Below, piece after piece: positions 28,231-42,265 of a stretch of DNA of 64,000 nucleotides. The DNA lies in contig CM030939.1 in assembly GCA_018136815.1 (NCBI GenBank), forward strand, positions 2,054,808 through 2,118,807, written 5' to 3'. A model generated the notes under the pieces. That model saw nothing but the letters and a program-made list of their open reading frames with translations, was not told where the DNA came from and ran no database searches. The translations under genes and the position numbers were made by a program. Origin of the DNA: Isochrysis galbana (Eukaryota; Haptophyta; Isochrysidales; Isochrysidaceae). The first letter of the stretch is position 1. Every line of letters begins with the position of its first letter.

Positions 28231-29466
28231 CACCCTTCCTTGTCTCCCTGTAGACGTGTAACGAAACTTGTTTTCTGCATTTATTTACACGGTCGGTGCT
28301 CTTTGGTATGGACATACACTCATCAGATTCACAGAGTCTACGATTCGGAGGGGCAGACTTGGTGCTGCGTGTGAGTGTGAGACGTGTATCGTGATTTCAA
28401 CGAGATATGGACCCTGTCCCAAATCGAGTGAATGAAGTAAGACCACGTGTGTGTTTCAACATGTGAAGTGTGAAGTGTCAAGTTGAGTCAAGTAACCTGC
28501 AGGTGACGACGAAAGGTGTTAGCAGGGATGGGGATAATTGAACGCTATTGGTCTTTCGAGCTTCCTCGAGCGTCCAATAAGGCGCTACGTTGTCTACGTT
28601 CCTATGCCCTCTCTTCGTGGGCTAAAAAAAACCTTTTAATGTTCTCACCTCGCGCGCGGCTATGTATCAGACTATCGTAGCCACGCCCATTCCCCTTCCT
28701 TTCCCTCACTTCCCGCCTTGCGGCGTCTCCCCTTGTGCGTGGGCTAGGCGGCGATGGAGAGTCTACCACCTACACGCTGCCCCTCCACCTTCTGGCCTCG
28801 CCTACTTTGTCACTTGCTTTGCCTCTTGCCTCCTTGCGTTCCCCTAGCGATTTTAGATGCTCTGTTGCACGTCTCGGTATCGCCGGTCCAAGGAACCGCC
28901 TCAATATTCCAGTCGATGTTAAGGTGTTTGTGTTTGGGCACTCCTTAGAGTGGTACCAGTACCATGTGGGCCTAGCGCTCACAAGATCTTGACTACACCG
29001 TCGTGGTGGGAAGAAGCCGTCCTCCCTTAAGGTTTGGGCCCATACCAGGTTCGATCGCTGATTGCAGGTCCCTTGGCTCACCGCTCGACATCGGGAGACT
29101 AGGTACACAACAAAATACAAAATCAGCGATAATGACTATGAGCGAAGCAGCACAACCACCTAGCAAACTCGTGGCATAGACAATAATGGGCAGATTCTTT
29201 TCGACTTCAAAGCGCCCAGAGCCAAAGAAGAGCCCATACGTGCATTCACGTCTGGTCGTGCGATCAACCCATTGGATGTGTTTCGAGGTCTAGTGGCACC
29301 ATGGCTCAAAAGTTGCTTGCCAGCAAAATGAAGTATGGCACAGCGCTCATGTAGCGACAACGAAGTAGGAGGATAGCCCACCGGCGATCCCATTTTCAAA
29401 ACACGCAGGCTCATCAAGAATCAATCGCACGAGTGGAAAACTTGGAGAAGACGGGCTCCTCGAGGG
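28231..29466. other. Intergenic, no supported gene
   Basis: About 1.2 kb with mixed composition. Words AAGTGTGAAGTGTCAAGTTGAGTCAAG near 28468-28493 in short tandem. No family-like reading frame. The end nearest 29467 is the 3' flank of the coiled-coil gene. Confidence 0.45.
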
Positions 29467-32400
29467 TCACGAACAAGAGCTAGGCAGTTGAGCCTCATGC
29501 CTCAATTGAAGCCGGAGCTGTTCCACTAGTTGGTCGAATGATCCGGAGGGTGGGTGCACACGTGGGGACTTGTTCGCGGCACTTCCCTCATGCGCGGAGC
29601 GTGGCGTACCAACGTACGACGAGTCGGCTGGTGGACGGCCCAACCGAGGAGGCGTGTAATGCTTAAGCTCCAGCAGCCCATAGTGCGCTTGAGAAGGCGG
29701 CGGAAGCTCAGCGAGCGAGGCCATCTCAGCACGTAGCTCGCCTTGCAAACGTTCAAGCTTCCCCTGCCATTCCTTGCGACCGACATCACGCTGTGAAGCC
29801 ATGGCCGCCGCATGAGCGTCTCGTGCAGCCTGCAACTGCTCTCGGAGCTCGAGCAACGCATTATCACCTTGGCGCTGAGCCTCCAATGTTCGAGCCTCTG
29901 ACTCATGCAGTTGAGCCTCAATCTCCACTATGCCCGCTGCGTAGGCCTCGACCTCGGCGGCTGCGGCCGCATTCGCCGCGTAGATGCGACTCATCTCCCC
30001 TTCGATGGCGAGTAGCTCAATGGAAAAGACGGTGCCGACGGCGATCGCCTTCGCATTAGCTGCCGTCGCAGCAATGCGAAGGGCGCGGCTTACCTCCTCC
30101 GCCTCGTCCGCCGCACGCTGCGAGTCCTTCAGCTGACGTTGCAGCACCTCTTGCGCTTGCAGCTCCCTCAACTTGCGTGCCGCTTCAACCTCCTCCTCGC
30201 CTGTTTGCTCGCGTTGCACCCGGGCCAGAGCAGCCTCCGCAGCGTTTGCACGCATCACTGCTGCGTTGAGCGCAGCAGCTCCCTTCGAACATTCCTGCTC
30301 CAACGCCTCTTTGAGAGTCTGTATTCGACCATTCGCCTCCGCAAGAGATTGCATCAACTCCTCGCGCTTGCTACGCAAGTCCTCGAGCTCGGACTGAGTC
30401 GTATCCGCGATGATGCGCTGACGTGCCCCATCGGGGCGCATGGCTGCCCCCGTCGCGAGCCCGCGGCGTGCCGTTGCTGTCGGCCCTTCCTCTTTGCCCG
30501 CTTCATTGCCGTGGCGAGGTCGCGTCACCTCCATCGACTTTCGAAGGGCGTCATTCGCTTGGCGAGACTGGCTGAGCTGCCGCTTCGTCTCCTCCAGCTG
30601 TACGCGCAGGCGCGATGCATCCGCCTCAGCTCGCTTCCCTGCCGCCTCGGCCACCTCGAGCGCTTCAATGGTAACCGCGAGCGATTTGCCGCGCGCCGGT
30701 GTAGCTTTCTTGACGGGCGCCCGCTGGGTTGCGGCCGACGTGGGGGCCTGGGATGAAGCAGACCCCATGGTAATCAAATGTGCTTCTTGCGTTTGTTCCA
30801 AGGCGGGAGCGGAGCCCATCGCCCCGTCACCTTGTACTCCGGGTGGGAGAGGCATGTCAATGACAGCTTCCTCATGCGGTCCACTGCTCAACTCCTGCTC
30901 GGCGTGAGCCTTTCCGGCAGACCGGGCAAGCGAGAGCTTGCGCACACGCTCTGCATACTCCCGTGCTGCCTGCCGCCGTGCGGCTTGCTCCCGGTTCTCG
31001 CTCTCTACCTGCATGCTCCTGCGGTCTGCCTCGGCGCGCTCTTTTTCCTCCAGCCGTCGTTGCAGCGCGGTCTTCGGGCGAAGCTTCCCGTAGTCGGACA
31101 ACGACTCGTGCATCGGCGAGTGGCCAAGAGTGCTCGGGGTGCCCATGTCGTTTGGCGGTGCGCTGCAAACACCGTCGTCCATGACGGCCTCGGTGCTCTT
31201 CGCAGCAGCGTGTGCAGCGGCGACCGCAGTTGTCACGTGCGCGGCCACATCCGCTGGACGCCTTGGCGATGGCGCAGCAGAGGGAATCTGCGCCCTCGGT
31301 GTGCGCAGAGTCTTGGGCTTGGCGCGGGCGAGGCGCTTGCCTGGCCCACCGCGAGATGCGTCGGGTGCGCCCATGGCCCACATCGTCAGCAGCTGAGCCT
31401 CGGTCTCTGCCAGCTCTCGAGTAACAACCTTGAGGTTTAACTGAGCCGAGACTAGGGAGGAATGATCGTGAGGGGCGGAGTTGGTCTTGCCCCCTACCGA
31501 CCCAGCCACCACCGCCGCAGTCAGCTCGCCATCGTGCCGCGCCCCTTCAACCTGACTCTTCAGCTGGCGCAAGGCCGCCTCCACCCGTAATCGTTCACGT
31601 GTCGACTCTGCCTCCGCCGTCGCTGCGCGATCTGCGGCCTCTCGCGCCTCGTTGAGCTCAACGCACAATTGCTCCACTCGCGCCGATGCCCGCGAGAATC
31701 GCGCCTCTGCCGACTCAGAGCGCGCGTGGGCCCGAGCGAGCTCGTCGCGCTGCTGGTCCAACAGCTCGCCTAAGCTGCCAATGGAGGCCCTCGCCGACTC
31801 TCGAAGGGCTGTGCCCATCCCCTCTTGCACTCGTCCAGACGACAGTCGGCGCGTTTGGGGTGTTCGACTCGAAATTGTGCTAACAGCCGTCACATGCGTC
31901 GTTGCACCTCCGCTGACACGCGTTGGCTCATCGCAGCCCAATCGGGCACCCACCCTCGGATGGCATCCCCGCCCCTTCGCCCCATTGTCCCGACTAGTAG
32001 CTCGCCGAGGAGCGGCGAGCAAGTGGCGACGCCCCATGTATGAAGAGGGCCGCACTTGCTGTTGGTGGCCGAGATATGCTGCAGCGAACTCGGCTAGGTC
32101 GGTCGAAACGCTGTCCATGTGCGAGATTGCGGTCTGCGCGCGATGCTCGGCCCCTGCCATCGCAGCCTCCGCTATTGCCATCTCCTTGCGCAAGCATTCC
32201 ATGGCCGCGTCATGATGGGCACTCTGCACGGCGAAGTGCCCGTCGCGCGCCGCCAGGTGCACCTCCTTCGCCTCTGTCCGCGCCACAGCAAGAGCTGCGC
32301 GGAGGGATCGCACCTCGGCCACTAGCACCTCCTTGTCCGCCACGTGCTGTGCCAGCGCCTGCGAGGCGCCGTCCGGTGCGGTAGACGCGGCTTGCAACGC

Positions 32401-33150
32401 AGTGTGATGGGCAGTCTGCTGGACTGCGAGGCTAACGACATTAGCCTGCTCCGCTCTACGACGTTCCGAGGCAACGACAGCGTCCTCGGCCTCTCTCAGC
32501 CTGCGCCGGTCCGCTTCTGCGGCCGCTCGCGCTGCGGAGACGGAAGACTCGGCCGCTTGCGCGCGCCGCTGCAGCTTGGCGATGCTATCGCGGCTCGCAG
32601 CTGCCTCCTTTTGGGTTTTGCGCTGTGCCTCGCGGAGTTCGGACACCGTGGCGCGCAGCTGGAGCACCTCGGTCTCCAAAGCCTCATTTCGCGCAACCGA
32701 TTCGCGCCGGTCGCGCTGGAGCGCCAGCAGGCGGGCTTTGGCGGAGCGGAGCTCAGCCTCGACATCCTTGGACTGACGCTCTGCCCCGGATGGCTTCGAC
32801 GTGGCGGCAGCAGCTTGTACGGAACGCAGGACCGTCTCGAGTGCCTCCTTCATCTCGGCCGACATGCGCTGCTGCTTCTGAAGCAGCCAGGCTAGTGCTG
32901 CGCGCTCACGCACTAGCACATCGCGCTGTGCCTCGAGCGTGACGAGCAGCTGACGGGGCGCGGTGGGCGGGCCAATCGCGCGCGGCGAGAGCGGCGTCGG
33001 CGCTACGGCTCGCGGCACCGGCGTGGAGGGCAAGCTCGCGGCCCTCTCTCTCGGCGCGAGGAGCGCACGGCGCGAGGCGGTGGCCTGGTCCAGCTCCGCC
33101 AGCAGACGGCTCTCAAGTGCCTCCAGCGACTCGGTCACTGCGAGCCGCAT
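29467..33150 (-). CDS. Long Ala/Glu/Arg-rich coiled-coil protein
   Basis: 1,227 residues in one uninterrupted frame from ATG 33150 (MRLAVTESLEALESRLLAEL). Heptad-rich helices occupy about 75-375 and 440-570, 720-770, 870-920 and 960-1150. They are separated by Ser/Pro/Thr/Gly-rich linkers containing SPRA, TPRA and SPRR sites that look like phosphorylation targets. There is no catalytic domain. Such proteins act as structural or scaffold components of basal bodies, flagella or the cortex, but this one cannot be assigned. It is divergent from TBCD across a 1.1-kb polypurine-rich region and might share its promoter. Codon use matches neighbours. Confidence 0.8.
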   Translation of the reverse strand: MRLAVTESLEALESRLLAELDQATASRRALLAPRERAASLPSTPVPRAVAPTPLSPRAIGPPTAPRQLLVTLEAQRDVLVRERAALAWLLQKQQRMSAEMKEALETVLRSVQAAAATSKPSGAERQSKDVEAELRSAKARLLALQRDRRESVARNEALETEVLQLRATVSELREAQRKTQKEAAASRDSIAKLQRRAQAAESSVSAARAAAEADRRRLREAEDAVVASERRRAEQANVVSLAVQQTAHHTALQAASTAPDGASQALAQHVADKEVLVAEVRSLRAALAVARTEAKEVHLAARDGHFAVQSAHHDAAMECLRKEMAIAEAAMAGAEHRAQTAISHMDSVSTDLAEFAAAYLGHQQQVRPSSYMGRRHLLAAPRRATSRDNGAKGRGCHPRVGARLGCDEPTRVSGGATTHVTAVSTISSRTPQTRRLSSGRVQEGMGTALRESARASIGSLGELLDQQRDELARAHARSESAEARFSRASARVEQLCVELNEAREAADRAATAEAESTRERLRVEAALRQLKSQVEGARHDGELTAAVVAGSVGGKTNSAPHDHSSLVSAQLNLKVVTRELAETEAQLLTMWAMGAPDASRGGPGKRLARAKPKTLRTPRAQIPSAAPSPRRPADVAAHVTTAVAAAHAAAKSTEAVMDDGVCSAPPNDMGTPSTLGHSPMHESLSDYGKLRPKTALQRRLEEKERAEADRRSMQVESENREQAARRQAAREYAERVRKLSLARSAGKAHAEQELSSGPHEEAVIDMPLPPGVQGDGAMGSAPALEQTQEAHLITMGSASSQAPTSAATQRAPVKKATPARGKSLAVTIEALEVAEAAGKRAEADASRLRVQLEETKRQLSQSRQANDALRKSMEVTRPRHGNEAGKEEGPTATARRGLATGAAMRPDGARQRIIADTTQSELEDLRSKREELMQSLAEANGRIQTLKEALEQECSKGAAALNAAVMRANAAEAALARVQREQTGEEEVEAARKLRELQAQEVLQRQLKDSQRAADEAEEVSRALRIAATAANAKAIAVGTVFSIELLAIEGEMSRIYAANAAAAAEVEAYAAGIVEIEAQLHESEARTLEAQRQGDNALLELREQLQAARDAHAAAMASQRDVGRKEWQGKLERLQGELRAEMASLAELPPPSQAHYGLLELKHYTPPRLGRPPADSSYVGTPRSAHEGSAANKSPRVHPPSGSFDQLVEQLRLQLRHEAQLPSSCS

Positions 33151-34233
33151 GCGTCACGGAGCGGCGGCGCGAGAAGCGCCAGGCGGTGGGGGGCAGGGGA
33201 AGGGGAGAGAAAAGGGGGGGAGGGGGAGGAGGGGGAGGGGCAGGAGGAGGGAGCAGCTGGCGCGAGCCGCGGGCAGCGGGAGGAGGAGCTGGTGCGGGTG
33301 CGGTGGAAGTGGGCACGAGGCCGGGTGCGCTTGGGTGCGCTTGGGTGGGTCGAGCGCAGGTAAAGAAGGGGGAGAGAGGAAGGGAGGGAGAGGGAGGGAG
33401 GGAGAGGGAGGGAGGGAGAGGGAGAAAGAGGGAGGGAGAGGGAGGGAGAGGGAGAGGGAGGGAGAGGGACGGGGAGAGGGAGGGTGCGCGTGCAAGCGTC
33501 CGACAGGTTGAACCTCTCCCCCCACTCTAGGGGGCCTCTCTCTCTCTTTCTCTCTCTCTCTCCCTCCCTCTCTTTCTTGGTTGAAGGCCTTTCGCCCTTG
33601 TGATCTGAAAAGTATTCACTTAAAACGAGTGGCGAGGAGGGAGAAAGAGACGGAGAGAGCAGAGAGAGAGAGAGATGAGGGGAGGAGCCTTCACAGTGCA
33701 TTCACGCCGCGCCATTCGGTTCGCTTCCCCCTGCGGCCTCTCAAGACCTCAACGTTCTCTTCATCACCAATACCACGACGTCTTTTCCTTTACCTGCCTC
33801 ACACCCTCTGATCGCCAGTTTCTCCCTCTTCTCCCTTTCTTCTTTTCTCTGTGGAACGTCTCCGTTTCTTCTGGCCTCTCTCACCTCTCCTTCCCCTCTC
33901 TCTCCTCACTTTCTTTGTTCCCGTCTCCCTTCAACGGCCATAGAAGGGGAGAGAGAGAGGAGGGGAAATCCGAGGGGGTGCCGCTAGTTAGCGGCCTCCC
34001 GCCGCCGCGAGCCGACCCCCACGAGAAATATGTAAACATTCCTCAGAACGAATTTCCCACGTTCGGAGCGCCCGGGCACAACGCTTGCTCAAGCATCCCT
34101 ACCCCTCCCCACCACATATACCTCTCTGCACCGTTTTTATTTCTCTCTAGAGGTGTCCCAAGTTGTCTCCCTCCCCACGCGGCTCCGCCTCTCTCTCTTC
34201 CCCCCCACCCCCCGCCGCCCCCGCGCGGCGCCG
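33151..34233. promoter_or_regulatory. Divergent intergenic region with long polypurine tract
   Basis: From about 33180 to 33485 the plus strand is nearly all G and A (GGGAGG, GGGAGA, GGAGAGGG units). CT repeats follow at 33535-33570 and GA at 33645-33676. The 33690-34230 stretch is pyrimidine-rich and leads to the TBCD start. It must contain both promoters. Purine tracts of this length can form triplex or H-DNA. Confidence 0.55.
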
Positions 34234-38442
<4,209 letters not shown>

Positions 38443-38871
38443 ACTATACAGCGGCCAGGCGGGGAGGATTGACCGGGGACACGATGATCTCAGCATACTT
38501 TAGCGTGGTTGCACAAGCCTATCGGCGTGTCGGCGTCGCCTTGTATGGACACATGTGCTGGTATTCGAAGTATACGTAAGGCTTCCTTGGGGGCTATGGT
38601 GGGCTATGGTCTGTCCGCATGACGCCTCCCTCCCTCCGTCATCCCCAGCGGGAGCCACGCACTGAATAAAATAGCAAAAGGAAAAAGGAGCGACTCTCTT
38701 CCGGCTGCCGCGTCCCGTTCTTTTCAGATGATTTGCACATTGGCCGCCGCGTCTCCGTCCATTCCGGTCACTCGCAGTCTCGTTTCCGTTTCCGCTGTCG
38801 TTCCGCTTTGCCAGTTTTCAGTGCACGTGTCCGCCTATTAAAAATAGGGTAAGCCCTGCGCTTGTTTACAG
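38443..38871. other. 3' flank of TBCD
   Basis: No gene. TGAATAAAATAGC at about 38660-38672 may supply a polyadenylation signal. Confidence 0.4.
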
Positions 38872-39092
38872 GATAAGTCGGGACCGAGGCCGAGGCCGCC
38901 GCCAGCCTGGTAGGCATAGGAGAAAGGGGGTGAAAGATCACCGGAGGGGCGGGGGGTGGGCGCGGGCCACCGGACCATATCTAAGCTCTTTAATACCCCT
39001 ATCCCCCTAGTGCAGTGTACGGGGGGAGCCGCCTGATGGCGGGGGGGGGGGGGGGGGGGGGGGACCGGGGGAGTGGGGGTGTAGAAGGTGTC
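38872..39092 (-). repeat. Dispersed repeat (inverted copy at 26860-27065)
   Basis: Reverse complement of 26860-27065 with extra bases. Contains a G run of more than 20 at about 39041-39063. Confidence 0.75.
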
Positions 39093-39961
39093 CCAGTGGA
39101 TCCATGGCCGCATGTGCAGTAAGAAAATATTAGGAGTAGCAAGGTGCAAGGTTTTTTTTGTGCTTTGTTTCTGGTGGCTTGGTTAAAAGACATTTTCATT
39201 TTCCGTTTTCTCCCCCCCCCCCCCCCGCGAAGACAACACGGTAGTCTTTTAAAACTGTGCATTTGCACAACCGATGATGCACGATGTGTCTGCAAGATAT
39301 TTACAATTCAACTAGCAATCTGGCAACAATAACAGCGTCTTCATCTCTCTACTCTCTAGGTAGTTCACCACCACCACCGAAACGGCACGTGCCTCTCACC
39401 CCGTAGAGCTAGGAGAGACTGGGGCCTAGGATGGCGCATTTTCGAATCGCTGCCACATGATACGCGATCAGAAGCTGACCTCCGGGTATTTAGCGGTAGG
39501 CCAAACGCTCTTAATGCACTGCTTGCCATCTCCTTTTCGCCCACTCCATCACAAACCTGTGATCCTTCTTGCAGTGGATCAAGCTTGAAGGCGAAGGCAG
39601 TGGCAACGATCAATGAGACACTAGGCAGCTGAAATTATGTGCGAAATGCCTGTGCCGTGACAGCAGTCGATGAGTCATTGCGTCATTGCGTCGACGACAG
39701 GTATTTGTTGAGCAAGACACGCAATGTCAAGAAGCCCTGACGGTGCGACTACACTGATGCCTGCGAGGGCTCTCACGGCTCCAAGCCACCAGCAACCAGG
39801 CTACTGATGGTGTATAGGCGGCGACACTAGTGACTTCACCGGTCTTCGACCGTGAGGCGTAGTCTCGCCACATGATCTCACGTGGAAGCAAACTCGTAGT
39901 GATAAGTGGCGATTCTAAGAGAACATGAAAGTCTTGAAACAGGTAAACAAAAACACAAAGC
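39093..39961. other. Intergenic, no supported gene
   Basis: Has a C run at about 39210-39226. The 39360-39900 part is ordinary sequence without domain-like frames. The end next to 39962 is the 3' untranslated region of the QCR8 gene. Confidence 0.45.
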
Positions 39962-40317
39962 CTAGTCTCGGTGCTTCAGCTGTTCGTTGTGATGCCAGTT
40001 TTCGGCCCATTTGACGAGCGTGTAGGTACCGATGAGCGCTGGCCAGAAGCTGTGCCACGCGGAAAGTAGATTCGTGCCCTGCCCAACAACCTTCTTCTTG
40101 ATCTCGTAGTAGAAACCACCAAAGGCCTTCGTCTCCATACCCGACCACGAGTAAACACGGTAGTTCTTTGTTACGCCCTTCATACTGCGCAAAGGGTATA
40201 TCAGGATGTCAGAGCCTGCCCCACACCGTGTCAGAAGCCAGCTGCAATCCGGCGAGGCGAGGGCAGAGGGGCAGCAGGCAGGCGTCAGGCGTCCACTCAC
40301 ACATCGCCCGCAGCCAT
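39962..40317 (-). CDS. QCR8: Cytochrome bc1 complex subunit 8, two exons
   Basis: Ubiquinone-binding-type small subunit (QCR8/UQCRQ) of mitochondrial respiratory complex III. Exon 1 is only 17 nt (40317-40301, ATG plus MAAGD and two bases). The intron 40300-40185 has GTGAGT and GCAG sites. Exon 2 (40184-39962) continues MKGVTKNYRVYSWSGMETKA, then GGFYYEIKKKVVGQG, a membrane helix (SFWPALIGTYTLVKW) and a charged tail ending KHRD. The total of 79 residues is the family's usual length. The VYSWSGMETKAF segment corresponds to the YSLSPFEQ(R/K)A(F) region of fungal and animal subunits. Assigned by eye; the short size limits certainty. Confidence 0.75.
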
Positions 40318-40686
40318 GGTGCCAGAGGTGCCTGGTCGCCTGGGACGGATGGATACGGGAGAGAGGAGGTGAGCGGCTTCCGCGAGCACATGCGCGCTAC
40401 GGGCAACGGGGGAGCGGCAGGGCATGACGGGGGGGTTGGGTTTGGGGGGGCGAGCGGCGCGCCGCACAGAGCGAGCGAGTAGAGGGGGGGGAAGGAAAGG
40501 GGGGGGCCGCGGAGGGGAGCGGAGGGGCGGGGAAGAGGGGGGGCAACGGAGGGGGCTCACGATACCGCGAGGGGGGGTAGAGAAGGGCGGCCGGCGGACT
40601 CTCGATACCGTTAGGGGGGGACCTGCTAGTCACATAGGCTGATCGTCTACAGTATCATCCTCTCGCGGCGCTCCCTCCGCAGCGCG
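40318..40686. promoter_or_regulatory. Divergent promoter region, purine-rich
   Basis: Separates QCR8 (minus) from the membrane orphan (plus). G-rich throughout (GGGGGG and GGAGGGG runs at 40430-40620) with two imperfect CGATACCG(C/T)...GGGGGG(T/A) units near 40559 and 40605. No TATA box seen. Confidence 0.5.
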
Positions 40687-41594
40687 ATGGGCACCGACTC
40701 CTCTAGGCGCAGCGTCAGCGAGGCCTTCTTCACGTTTGGCGCGCTTGTCCACGTGTACGGGGCGTTCATCTTCACGTACTTCCACCCGCCTAAGGGCGAG
40801 ATACTCTCCAAACCGCCGCAGAAGGTTGTGCTCGGTGGGATCGCTATGGCCATTGCGCTGCTCTACGTACGCTGGCCTCAGTGGCGACCCACAGCTGCGA
40901 GTGCTGGGCTTTCGAAAGTGCCAGCTGCCTTACGATGGGTCATCGCAATGATACCCCTCTTCATTTCTCCCACCGTGCTCTTCTCCTCCTTCACAATATT
41001 CGGTGGGCTGCCCAGATGGCACAGACTGCAGATCAGGATCAGCGCAAATAGCACTGCATACCACTTACATGACAAGTGACAGCCCGACCGCCCAAATTCG
41101 GACGCAGGAATCAATCCAGCCATTCTCACAGCTGCTGCCTGTATGACCGATTTGATCGCTGTGCCCAGCTGGGGCGAGCGTAATTACTGGCGTTTTGTCA
41201 TGGGAGCAACAATAGGAGTCATCTATCCGCTTCTCATGGTCCCACTGCTCGGTTTGAAGGTAAGGGGCGACAGCTGCCAGTCGGAGTACTTGGCCTGGAT
41301 TGCATACGTTCTTCTGCGCCTCAGCGTTGCTTTCCCTCGTGCCTATTCCTACTGTGAGCACCCGTTAGGATGTGAAGAGGATGTGAAGGATTTGTGGGAC
41401 CGATTGAGCATTACCTTTTTCGACCTGGTATCCCCTAGGTGTATTGGACGCTCGGTCTATTGGATCCACATTACCACAACTACAACCTTGCGGCAACTCT
41501 TGGATCGCTAGCTTGCTGGTGTCTGTTCTTTACAGCAGCCATCTGGAGGCGTTGGTCCTCTGCGCGCCGCATTGGTGGAAAGCAGCACAAATAG
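40687..41594 (+). CDS. Orphan five-segment membrane protein, three exons
   Basis: Exons: 40687-41002, 41132-41259 and 41439-41594; 199 residues. The first junction is phase 1 (G|CT) and the second phase 0 after a strong AAG|GTAAGG donor, with acceptor CCCCTAG. Hydrophobic segments are FFTFGALVHVYGAFIFTYF, VVLGGIAMAIALLYVRW, IAMIPLFISPTVLFSSFTIF, FVMGATIGVIYPLLMVPLLG and LAATLGSLACWCLFFTAAIW. The tail is basic (RRWSSARRIGGKQHK) and could act as an ER retention-like KxxK end. The exon structure is consistent in frame and hydrophobicity, so the gene is probably real. No family recognised. Confidence 0.65.
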
Positions 41595-41818
41595 AGGTCA
41601 TGCACTAGGTGGGCAAGATCGACGTATTTTGGAGGAGTCACGGGTGCGGTCGCGACGGATTGGCATTGCCAGGACATGAAGCATCAAGGACCTCACAATG
41701 CACCATGGAAAGAGCTGATTCGTGTCTTATGTTTGGAACACCCTAAGGGCCCTTTGTGTCAGTTTTTCGCAACTCCTTAGCGTCGTCCCATGTTGCATCC
41801 TTGTTGGGCTGGTGGTTG
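41595..41818. other. 3' flank of the membrane orphan
   Basis: Non-coding, nothing notable. Confidence 0.35.
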
Positions 41819-42265
41819 GTAGGGCGGTCGAACAGGGGCTTTTTAACGGCTAGTAAGGGTTGGGCTGCATTTTTTGACCGTGGCGCGATGCCCACTAAAA
41901 AACCTCCCGGGGGGGCTACCTGACGCTACGAAAATCTTCGCCAAGAAATGGTGCGATTCGCCCCCCCTCTCTCCCCCTCCGTCACGCGCGCTCACGCTCT
42001 ACCCGTAAAGAATGGGCGGTCGCGCCCGCGGGGGGATCGGTTCCTCTATATCTAAGCTACATTCGGCATTTGATTCCCGCCCGATGCAGCGCCGTGTCGG
42101 GCTGCCGACAGTCCGACCACCCCCTGACCCACTGGCATCATTGCCCGCGCAGCCCACCCAGCTTCTCAAAGCGCGCGCACGCGGCTACATTGGCTGCCAC
42201 AGACCCCACCCCGACCATCCCGACCCGCCCCTCGCAGGATTTGCCCTCACTCGAACTCGGCATCG
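41819..42265 (+). repeat. Second copy of the left part of the 7412 element
   Basis: Begins TAGGGCGGTCGAACAGGGGC and follows 7412-7862 closely, with a few indels, as far as about 42265 (AACTCGGCATCGAGAACC), after which the sequences part. No matching right end is seen before 45 kb. The copy either is truncated or belongs to a larger element that contains the Gag-like ORF. Confidence 0.8.

Noticed and set aside
29554-32942. Many plus-strand frames opposite the 1,227-residue gene
   Set aside because: They are antisense shadows of a GC-rich coding sequence; the minus frame alone is unbroken and coiled-coil-like.
33135-33701. Open frames through the GA/GGGAGG tract
   Set aside because: Low-complexity translations mirrored on both strands; no start context or domain.
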